This document shows, in pieces, positions 20,206 through 27,988 of a stretch of 35,516 nucleotides of DNA. Position 1 is the stretch's first letter. Every line of letters starts with the position of its first letter. The stretch lies in the NCBI GenBank assembly GCA_017609625.1, contig JAFCDN010000013.1, forward strand, positions 1 to 35,516, given 5' to 3'. Position numbers and translations under genes: made by a program. The stretch comes from Candidatus Iainarchaeum sp. GTDB lineage: Archaea; Iainarchaeota; Iainarchaeia; Iainarchaeales; 1-14-0-10-31-34. Under the pieces are notes generated by a model, which saw only the letters and a program-made list of their open reading frames with translations, did no database searches and was not told where the DNA came from.

Positions 20206-21921
20206 ATGAATGATTTTGTTAACTGGAAGATAGGCGGAGAAGCAGGGTATGGAATCCTTTCTGTCGGGATTTTGTTTGGAAAATTCTGCACAAGAAACGG
20301 TTTGTATGCTTTTTATTCAAGTGAATTCCCTTCTCTTGTAAGAGGGGGGCACAATACTGTTCAGCTGATGGCAAAAAAAAACCCTGTTTTATCCCAGCAT
20401 TCTGAGATTAATTTGTTGATTGCATTAAACAAAGAAACAATAGAAAAACACCTGCATGAATTAAGTCCTGATGCAGCAATAATTTATGATTCAAAAGAAT
20501 TTGACTTAAAAGGAATCAAATTAAAAAAATCTCTTGTTTTGATTGATATTCCTTTAACTGAGATTGCAGAAAAGCACGGAAAAAAAATAATGAGAAACAC
20601 TGTAGCATTAGGTGCTTCAATTTCTTTGCTTGAGCTGGAATTCAATGAACTTGAAGGATTAATTAAAGAAGCTTTTTCAGGAAAAAAAGATGCTTTGATT
20701 CCGATTAACATTGCTGCAGCAAAAGAAGGATTTAATTTCATTAAAAACAGAAACATTAAATTCAACTACAAATTAAAAGCACAGAAAAAGAAAAACAATA
20801 TTTTCATTAATGCAAACGATGCTTTTTCTTTTGGGGCAGTTAAATCAGGATTAAAGTTTGTTGCAGAATACCCTATGACTCCTTCTTCTTCTATTCTTTC
20901 TTTTATGGCTGCAAATGAACTGAATTATGATATTGTAGTAAAACAAACCGAAGACGAGATTGCAGCAATTAATATGATTATTGGCGGAGCTTTTGCCGGA
21001 GCAAGATCTCTTACAGCCACTTCCGGCGGAGGATTTTCTTTAATGGTTGAAGGCCTTGGTTTAGCTGGAATGACTGAAACTCCAATTGTAGTGGTTGAAT
21101 CCCAAAGGCCTGGGCCTAGTACTGGCCTTCCAACAATGACAGAGCAAGGCGATTTATCTTTTGTTTTAACTGCTTCTCAAGGAGAATTCCCAAGACTGAT
21201 TATGGCCCCAGGAGACGTGCAGGAAGCATTTGAAACAGGATTATATTCTTTTAATTATGCAGAAAAATACCAGCTGCCGGTTATTGTTTTACTGGACAAA
21301 TATGTTTCTGAAGGAAACACTACAACAAAAATGTTTGATTCAAATAAATTCAAAATTGAACGCGGGAAGTTACTTTCAAAAGCTCCAAAAAATTATTTAC
21401 GTTATGCTTTTACTAAAGACGGAGTCTCTCCGCGTGTGCTGCCAGGAACTCTTGGAACAGTGTATAAAGCAAACGGAGACGAGCATACTGAAAAAGGGGT
21501 TTCAGATGAAGAAGAAGCTAACAGGATTGAAATGATGAACAAGAGAATGCGCAAATTAGAGTATTTGAAGAAAGAAATTCCTGAACCAAAGTTGTATGGA
21601 GACAAAAACGCTAAAACAACTTTAATCTGCTGGGGCTCAACTAAAGGAATTGCATTGGAAGCAATAGAAGAATTAAAAAAACACAAAATTAAAGCAAACT
21701 TATTGCATTATAATTTCATTTTTCCTTTTAAAGAAAAAACTCTTTTGAAATTATTGAAGAAATCAAAAAAAGTTCTGCTTGTGGAAAACAACAAAACCGC
21801 GCAGTTAGGAAAACTTATTGCAGAAGAAACCGGAATAAAAATTAAAAACAAATTTTTGAAATACACTGGAAGACAATTTTATCCCCAGGAAATTGTAAAA
21901 AAAGTGAGGTCTTTGAAATGA
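20206..21921 (+). CDS. 2-oxoacid:ferredoxin oxidoreductase, fused gamma-alpha subunit
   Basis: N-terminal gamma domain GGEAGYGILSVGILFGKFCTRNGLYAFYSSEFPSLVRGGHNTVQ; alpha domain AEYPMTPSSSILSFMAA, TSGGGFSLMVEGLGLAGMTETPIVVVESQRPGPSTGLPT. Confidence 0.93.
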   Translation: MNDFVNWKIGGEAGYGILSVGILFGKFCTRNGLYAFYSSEFPSLVRGGHNTVQLMAKKNPVLSQHSEINLLIALNKETIEKHLHELSPDAAIIYDSKEFDLKGIKLKKSLVLIDIPLTEIAEKHGKKIMRNTVALGASISLLELEFNELEGLIKEAFSGKKDALIPINIAAAKEGFNFIKNRNIKFNYKLKAQKKKNNIFINANDAFSFGAVKSGLKFVAEYPMTPSSSILSFMAANELNYDIVVKQTEDEIAAINMIIGGAFAGARSLTATSGGGFSLMVEGLGLAGMTETPIVVVESQRPGPSTGLPTMTEQGDLSFVLTASQGEFPRLIMAPGDVQEAFETGLYSFNYAEKYQLPVIVLLDKYVSEGNTTTKMFDSNKFKIERGKLLSKAPKNYLRYAFTKDGVSPRVLPGTLGTVYKANGDEHTEKGVSDEEEANRIEMMNKRMRKLEYLKKEIPEPKLYGDKNAKTTLICWGSTKGIALEAIEELKKHKIKANLLHYNFIFPFKEKTLLKLLKKSKKVLLVENNKTAQLGKLIAEETGIKIKNKFLKYTGRQFYPQEIVKKVRSLK

Positions 21922-22775
21922 CTAAACAAAAACTGGAATGTTTTCATACAAAAGAAAATCCAACCTGGTGCCCTGGCTGCGGAAACCATTTAATTCTTTC
22001 AGCATTAAAGAAAGCGCTTACAAAAATGGATTTAGATCCAACTCAAGTTGTAGTTGTTTCCGGCATTGGATGCAGTTCTGGTTTGCCTCACTGGATTGAA
22101 ACTTATGGTTTTCATTCAATTCATGGAAGAGCTGTTCCTGTTGCAACCGGAGTAAAATTAGTTAACCATGATTTAAATGTTTTTGTTGTTTCCGGTGACG
22201 GAGATGGTTATGGCATTGGATTAAATCATTTAATTCATGCAATGCGAAGAAATTTAGACATAACTTACCTTGGCCATGACAACCAGATTTACGGCTTAAC
22301 TTTAGGCCAGACTTCTCCTACTTCTGAGAGAGGAGCTAAAACTGTTTCTACTCCTCATGGTTCAATTGAAACTCCGATTAATCCTCTTGCTTTAGGCTTG
22401 GCTTCTGGTGCAACTTTTATAGCAAGAGGTTATGCAGGAAAAACAGCCCATTTGGCTGATTTGATTGTTAAAGGAACTGAACACAAAGGTTTTGCTTTGA
22501 TTGACATATTCCAGCCATGCGTTACTTTAAACAAAGTAAATACTTTTGAATTTTTTAATAAAAGAGTTTATGAATTAACAGAACACAATCCTGCAGATTT
22601 CAATAATGCCTTTTCCAAGTCTTTTGAGTGGGGAGAAAAAATCCCGATTGGATTGTTTTACCAGACAAAAAGAGACACTTATTCTGAAGACCTTCCGCAA
22701 TTAAAAGAAACACCTTTAGTAAAGCAGAAAATAAATAATGTTGATATTAGTTCTGTTTTAGAAAAGTATAAATAG
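21918..22775 (+). CDS. 2-oxoacid:ferredoxin oxidoreductase, beta subunit (TPP-binding)
   Basis: TWCPGCGNHLILSALKKAL; SGIGCSSGLPHWI; VVSGDGDGYGIGLNHLIHAMRRNLD (TPP GDGD motif); ATGA-type overlap with the upstream subunit. Confidence 0.94.
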   Translation: MTKQKLECFHTKENPTWCPGCGNHLILSALKKALTKMDLDPTQVVVVSGIGCSSGLPHWIETYGFHSIHGRAVPVATGVKLVNHDLNVFVVSGDGDGYGIGLNHLIHAMRRNLDITYLGHDNQIYGLTLGQTSPTSERGAKTVSTPHGSIETPINPLALGLASGATFIARGYAGKTAHLADLIVKGTEHKGFALIDIFQPCVTLNKVNTFEFFNKRVYELTEHNPADFNNAFSKSFEWGEKIPIGLFYQTKRDTYSEDLPQLKETPLVKQKINNVDISSVLEKYK

Positions 22776-25757
22776 TTATTTTGGGATAATAATTTTAACT
22801 TCTGTTTTTTCTAGGTCTTGTTCTAGTTCTGGATATTCTTTTGTCAACTCTTCTATGCTTGAATATCCTTGGATAGTTGTTGTTGGGCTTGCTGGTTGTT
22901 CGCAGTTTCCGCAAGGGCATTCAGGAACATTTTTTTTGTAAACCCAGTTAATCATATAAACCACATCAGTTGGGTTAATAGTTCCATCATCGTTTATATC
23001 CCCACAGGGAACATAACAGGCTGTAGGATCTTCAAGATTCTTGTAAACATAGTTTATCAGGTATACAACGTCTGTTGGAGAGATTGTTTTATCTCTGTCA
23101 AGGTCTCCGCAGAAATCAAACATTTTTTCAGCATTAATTCTTTTTCCAATTGGTTTGTCTGTTTCTATATAATCTCCTGTCCCAACTATTATTTCCTTAA
23201 CTTTTTCTTTAGATAATTCTGGGTTTTTGGATAACAACAATCCCGCTAATCCTGCAACATAAGGACAAGCCATTGAAGTTCCGGAAGCAACATAATAATT
23301 TTCATTAACAATTCTTCCTAAAGTTCCATACATGTCAGACCCTTCAGCTCTTAGAGATAAAATGTCTTTTCCTGGTGCAGCAACATCAACCCATTCCCCG
23401 TAGTTTGAAAATGATGCTTTTTGGTCATATGCATCTGTTGCTGCAACTGCAATAACATTTTCATAACCAGCAGGATAAAATTTCAAGTCAGTATTATTAT
23501 TTCCTGCAGCTGCAACCAATAAAACTCCTTTATCATAAGCATAATTCAAAGCGTTCTTAATTGACATTGATTCTTCAAAACCTCCAAAACTCATGCTTAT
23601 TACATCTGCTCCATTGTCTGCGGCATAGTATACAGCCTGTAGTATATCTTTTAGTTCTAAAGTTCCTGCAAGGCTTCCTGCAACATCTAAAGCAAAACCT
23701 GTTCTTATAGGCATTATTTTGCAGTCAGGGCATATTCCAGCAATTCCTATTGAATTGTCAGTGCTAGCTGCAACAATTCCTGCACAATGTGTTCCATGTC
23801 CATGAACATCAAAAGGATAATTATCCTCTTCTGTATAATCTTCTTCTGGTAAACCAAAATAACACCAGGTTTCATAATTATCAAGAATTATATCTACAAA
23901 ATCATAACCTGTTCCTTCAGGACAGCCATTACTGCAATCTGCCAGCATATTATCTCTTAAATCCTCGTGAAGAAAAACTATTCCAGTATCAAGAATAGCA
24001 ATAATTGGTTCTTTTAGGGATGGCTTATCCCAAACACTAACAGCACTTACATCAGCTCCAGACGTCCCTTGATTAAATACAAGTTCTTCTGTTCTGCTCA
24101 AATCTAAAACCGCATATAAATCTCCAAGTAAATTTTCTTCAATATCTGAAATAATTGAATTATAAGGAAGCCCTTGAGAAAAAACACTCCAATTTTCGTC
24201 TTCTTTTTTCCATATGCTTTTATCTTCAGAAAAAACTATTGGATTAGGGCATGAAGTGTGTATATCACGGTCATCATTAAGGTAAGATAATCCAGCATAA
24301 ATAATATCCCCATTTTTTTCAATAGATGTTACTCTTTTATATCCAAAAACAGAATCTCTTTCCCAAAGATTTCCTGCATCTGTTGTTTTATAGAAACCAT
24401 ATCTCCCTCCAGCAAAAAGAACATTTGAATCAATTGCTTCAGTCTCTAAATCATGAATAATGTAATTATTGCCAGAAAAAGTATCAATAATCTCTTCATT
24501 TATTGCAAACCAATTTTCTCCAGAATCAGTTGATTTGTAAATTCCATTGTAGCCCAATGAGGCAGCATAAATATTATTATTGTTAAAATGGTCAATTTCT
24601 ATGTCAACAATATTACGAAGATATGAAAAAAGAGGTTTTTTTATCCATGTTAACCCTTTATTGGTTGTTTTATAAAAATTAAAAAACTGTTCACTATTTG
24701 AGCCAATGTCCCCCACAGCATACAATACATTTGGGTTAATAGGATCTGATTTAACAACACTAAACGCTTCAGAATATCGATCAAAATTAGTGAGATGTTC
24801 CCATGTTAAACCTTTATCAAAACTTCTATAAATCTTGTCATTGGTTGCAGCAAAAAGCACTCCGTCTGAAGTAAAAGTTATATCCATAACAGAAAAATTT
24901 TCGAGACCTACCCTGAACCAGCTGTTTCCACCATCTGTTGTTTTATAAATACCAGCTTCTGGATGGAAACCATCCCCTGCTGAACCAAAACCTCCTTCTT
25001 TTTTCAAAACGCCTGCTCCAATATACATGGTTTCAGTATTATCAGGATCAAATAATATCCTGCTCAGGAACAAATCAGGAAGCCCAGTAGAAACATCCAC
25101 CCACATTTTTTGAACAGGATCAAATTTAAACAATCCTCCGTTTTTCTTTTGAGGTGTATAGTAATTTTGCTCTGTGTTTTTCAGAGGCCACTGGTATTCA
25201 AAAAGAGGGTCATCTGGTATGTAAGAAGTATAAAATAAATAATTTGGTTCTGCATATTCAACATTTGGGTCAGCTTTATAGTATTCTGCTAGCGCAGGAA
25301 TATCTGCACTTAAATCAACATTAATAAGAAAAATTGTATTTAAGCTGTAAGTGTCAGCAACTACATCCTTTTTGATTAACCTTTCTATTTTTTTAATATT
25401 TGATATGGTAGAAGCAGTTTTTACCTTTGAGTTCTGCAAATATGAAGAAGCTTGGGAATCAGTTGTAATTCCTGTATTTTGTTTAAATTTAATAATCAAT
25501 TCTCCAGAAACATATCTAGGTAATTGCTTTTCCTCTTCCTCCTCAAATTTAACACAAACATTTCCTTCATCTATTTCTTTGTCGCAGTCATTATCTTTTC
25601 CATCACACACTTCAGTTGATGGAAAACAAACTGGTTCTTTTGGAATCAGTTCTTTTTCCACACTTAAAGATTTTATTGCTATTCCTACTCCGTCTTCTGT
25701 ACAGCCGCTGAACATAATTACAAAGATCAGAAAAAATGTAATGAATTTTTTTTTCAT
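22776..25757 (-). CDS. Secreted lipoprotein subtilase: MopE-like motif, I9-like propeptide, Asp-box propeller insertion, S8 catalytic domain, C-terminal dockerin
   Basis: Start trimmed from 25775 to 25757 (MKKKFITFF). Lipobox MFSGC; CFPSTEVCDGKDNDCDKEIDE; S8 motifs IIAILDTGI, GHGTHCAGIVAA, GTSMACPYVAGLAGLLLS; dockerin repeats CGDLDRDKTISPTDVVYLINYVY / CGDINDDGTINPTDVVYMINWVY. Confidence 0.92.
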   Translation of the reverse strand: MKKKFITFFLIFVIMFSGCTEDGVGIAIKSLSVEKELIPKEPVCFPSTEVCDGKDNDCDKEIDEGNVCVKFEEEEEKQLPRYVSGELIIKFKQNTGITTDSQASSYLQNSKVKTASTISNIKKIERLIKKDVVADTYSLNTIFLINVDLSADIPALAEYYKADPNVEYAEPNYLFYTSYIPDDPLFEYQWPLKNTEQNYYTPQKKNGGLFKFDPVQKMWVDVSTGLPDLFLSRILFDPDNTETMYIGAGVLKKEGGFGSAGDGFHPEAGIYKTTDGGNSWFRVGLENFSVMDITFTSDGVLFAATNDKIYRSFDKGLTWEHLTNFDRYSEAFSVVKSDPINPNVLYAVGDIGSNSEQFFNFYKTTNKGLTWIKKPLFSYLRNIVDIEIDHFNNNNIYAASLGYNGIYKSTDSGENWFAINEEIIDTFSGNNYIIHDLETEAIDSNVLFAGGRYGFYKTTDAGNLWERDSVFGYKRVTSIEKNGDIIYAGLSYLNDDRDIHTSCPNPIVFSEDKSIWKKEDENWSVFSQGLPYNSIISDIEENLLGDLYAVLDLSRTEELVFNQGTSGADVSAVSVWDKPSLKEPIIAILDTGIVFLHEDLRDNMLADCSNGCPEGTGYDFVDIILDNYETWCYFGLPEEDYTEEDNYPFDVHGHGTHCAGIVAASTDNSIGIAGICPDCKIMPIRTGFALDVAGSLAGTLELKDILQAVYYAADNGADVISMSFGGFEESMSIKNALNYAYDKGVLLVAAAGNNNTDLKFYPAGYENVIAVAATDAYDQKASFSNYGEWVDVAAPGKDILSLRAEGSDMYGTLGRIVNENYYVASGTSMACPYVAGLAGLLLSKNPELSKEKVKEIIVGTGDYIETDKPIGKRINAEKMFDFCGDLDRDKTISPTDVVYLINYVYKNLEDPTACYVPCGDINDDGTINPTDVVYMINWVYKKNVPECPCGNCEQPASPTTTIQGYSSIEELTKEYPELEQDLEKTEVKIIIPK

Positions 25758-25780
25758 ATAATTAAGTTTATGCATTAGTA

Positions 25781-25790
25781 GAATAAAAAG
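25781..25790 (-). promoter_or_regulatory. TATA-like element for the S8 protease gene
   Basis: Minus-strand CTTTTTATTC centred about 29 nt upstream of ATG 25757; matched at the M6 gene. Confidence 0.5.
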
Positions 25791-25816
25791 TTTTGCTTTA
25801 ATCCGATTTTTTCTCT

Positions 25817-25906
25817 AAAAAAGTGGCTACAAGCCAGCGGGTTTTTGAAAGATGTAGTCACATGGTTTTTGGGCGCCTACATTTCACTTTTTTGTGGCCA
25901 CCTTTA
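25817..25906. other. Candidate structured intergenic element (several inverted repeats)
   Basis: aaaaaagtg (25817-25825)/cactttttt (25885-25893); gtggctac (25823-25830)/gtagtcac (25854-25861, one G.U); atgtag/ctacat; palindrome gtggccac. Confidence 0.4.
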
Positions 25907-25922
25907 ATTGTTTTCTGGGAAT

Positions 25923-26495
25923 TCAGATTACTTTAATCAGTTCAAAAGCATAGATGATTATTCCAACTAAAACTCCTGCTCCAATCATTTCTATTCCATG
26001 GATTAATCTTCTTTCTTTTGCGATTTCTCCGATGAAATATCCTAAAGCAAAAAGCGCTAAAATAATCAATAGAATTGAAGTAAAATATGCCTGTATTTTT
26101 GAAATAAAATTTAATTGTGCAAGAAAAAACGGAATGATTAATACTGAAGAAACAATGCTTGAACTCAACCCATTTGCTAAACCCATTGCTAGACTCATTT
26201 TTTTGTATTCTTTTTCTATTTCTGTTTTTCCTAATTTTCTCAGCAAATGTTTTTCTAATATTTTTAGGGTTCTCTTTCTTTCAGCTTTTTCTGCTGAATA
26301 GCCTCCCCAGATTCCTGAAACGCCTGTTGCAATTATCACTCCCATTGAAGAAATGATTACAATCTTTGGTTCTAATGCTCCTGCTATAAGCATTGCAATT
26401 ACTATTCCTAAAATAGTTAAAACTCCGTCAAAAGAGTTCATTATAATATATCGTCTGATGATTTCGTTTTTCTTTATTAATTTCAGGAAAAGCAT
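25923..26495 (-). CDS. VIT1/CCC1-like integral membrane protein
   Basis: RRYIIMNSFDGVLTILGIVIAML, GVSGIWGGYSAEKAERKRTLKILE, and C-terminal TM segments resemble the VIT1/CCC1 family. Confidence 0.65.
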   Translation of the reverse strand: MLFLKLIKKNEIIRRYIIMNSFDGVLTILGIVIAMLIAGALEPKIVIISSMGVIIATGVSGIWGGYSAEKAERKRTLKILEKHLLRKLGKTEIEKEYKKMSLAMGLANGLSSSIVSSVLIIPFFLAQLNFISKIQAYFTSILLIILALFALGYFIGEIAKERRLIHGIEMIGAGVLVGIIIYAFELIKVI

Positions 26496-26539
26496 TTTAC
26501 AACCCTTTTTTGTTTTTATTTTTTTTGCAGGATTTTTCT

Positions 26540-26863
26540 TTATTTTGTTACTTCTTTTGCGTTAACTTTTGGAACATCAATTACTTTTTTCTTTCCTACA
26601 ATTACTTTGTCTACTGAATGAATTACTGCACCATATGCATCAATTATTTTTTCCACTGCTTCAAAGTCTATGTTGTCTCCTTCTAGCGTTACCTTGATTG
26701 ATTCTGTTTTTTCGTCTATTGCATAAACTGAAAGGTTTGCGTTTCCAACAGTTTTTATTCCGCACAATGCTTTTCCTAATTCCACCAGATTTGGTTTATG
26801 TGGTTTTAATACATCCACTTCTATTACTTTTATTCTCTGCTTTGCAGATTCTTTTTCTGTCAT
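26540..26863 (-). CDS. DUF211 family protein
   Basis: IKVIEVDVLKPHKPNLVELGKALCGIKTVGNANLSVYAIDEKTESIKVTLEGDNIDFEAVEKIIDAYGAVIHSVDKVIVGKK follows the archaeal DUF211 pattern. Confidence 0.85.
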   Translation of the reverse strand: MTEKESAKQRIKVIEVDVLKPHKPNLVELGKALCGIKTVGNANLSVYAIDEKTESIKVTLEGDNIDFEAVEKIIDAYGAVIHSVDKVIVGKKKVIDVPKVNAKEVTK

Positions 26864-26914
26864 GCAATAAATAACACTATTTTAGTTAAAAAAACTTTGG
26901 GTTCTTTTAACTTT

Positions 26915-27988
26915 ATGGAGAAGATTAAAGTAGATATTCTCTGCCTTTATGCAAAAAAGACCGGGCAGACAGTTTATCTTGATAATCTGGCAGAAGAACT
27001 GAAAAACCTTGTTGACCTGAAAATAATTTATCCAAACAATAGTTATGTTTTTAGTTTTTTGAACCGCTTTAATAGTCCTTTGGCAATAAAATCCCTTCCT
27101 TTTGTTGTAAAAAAAAGAATCAGAAAAGACTCTATTGTCCATATAGTAAACCAAGAAATCTTTTTTCTAATTCCCCTAATTAAAAACCCTTTAGTGGTTA
27201 CCCTGCATGATTTTGGCTTGTACACTTACTATTTGGTTTGGAAGAAAAAAGAAATTCAGCTTTTGGATAAAGTTGAAAAAATAATCTGTGGTTCAGATTC
27301 AACAAAAAAAGAATTATTAAAACATTTTCCAAGGTTTGAAGAAAAAGCTGTTGCAGTACATAATTCTTTAAGAAAAAAATTCAAAAAAAGCACGCAGGAT
27401 TTAAGAAAAAAATTCAATTTAAAGCCGACTGACAGGATTATTTTGTTTGTTGGAAGCGATGACTCAAAAAAAAATTTTCTATCTCTTTTGAAAGCGTTTT
27501 CTGAATTAAAACAAGATAATTTAATTCTAGCCAAAGTAGGGCTTCCCTGGAGTTTTAATGGAAACCAGAGGAAAAATTTTGCAGAGTTTATTTTGAAAAA
27601 CAATTTAGAGGAAAAAGTAAAGTTTTTTGATTCTCTTCCAACACAGGATTTAATTGATTTGTATTTTGAAGCAGAAGTTTATGTTCAGCCATCGCATTAC
27701 GAAGGTTTTGGTTTGACTTTATTGGAGGCAATGGCTTCTGGGACTCCAGTAATTTCTGCAGACAATACTTCTCTTCCAGAAGTTGCAGGAAACGCAGCAT
27801 TATTTTTTAACAGTAAAAACGAAAAAGAACTAAAAGAAAAACTTGAAGAAATTCTGAACAACAAAAACCTGCAGAAAGAATTAATCCAAAAAGGCTTTGA
27901 AAATGTAAAAAGATTCAGCTGGAAAGATTCTGCAGAAAAAGTTTTTGGGGTTTATAAAAAAATAAAAAGAAAAGAAAAAGAAGATTAA
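26915..27988 (+). CDS. Glycosyltransferase family 4 (GT-B); start trimmed from TTG 26897 to ATG 26915
   Basis: DRIILFVGSDDSKKNFLSLLKAF; VYVQPSHYEGFGLTLLEAMASGTPVISADNTSLPEVAGNAALFF. Confidence 0.9.
   Translation: MEKIKVDILCLYAKKTGQTVYLDNLAEELKNLVDLKIIYPNNSYVFSFLNRFNSPLAIKSLPFVVKKRIRKDSIVHIVNQEIFFLIPLIKNPLVVTLHDFGLYTYYLVWKKKEIQLLDKVEKIICGSDSTKKELLKHFPRFEEKAVAVHNSLRKKFKKSTQDLRKKFNLKPTDRIILFVGSDDSKKNFLSLLKAFSELKQDNLILAKVGLPWSFNGNQRKNFAEFILKNNLEEKVKFFDSLPTQDLIDLYFEAEVYVQPSHYEGFGLTLLEAMASGTPVISADNTSLPEVAGNAALFFNSKNEKELKEKLEEILNNKNLQKELIQKGFENVKRFSWKDSAEKVFGVYKKIKRKEKED

Noticed and set aside
23789-23998. Plus-strand 69-aa ORF within the S8 gene
   Set aside because: Antisense to the conserved catalytic domain; no supporting motif.
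25817-25906. tRNA or tRNA fragment in the GC-richer intergenic element
   Set aside because: No TpsiC-like GGTTCRANNCC or acceptor/anticodon arrangement found.
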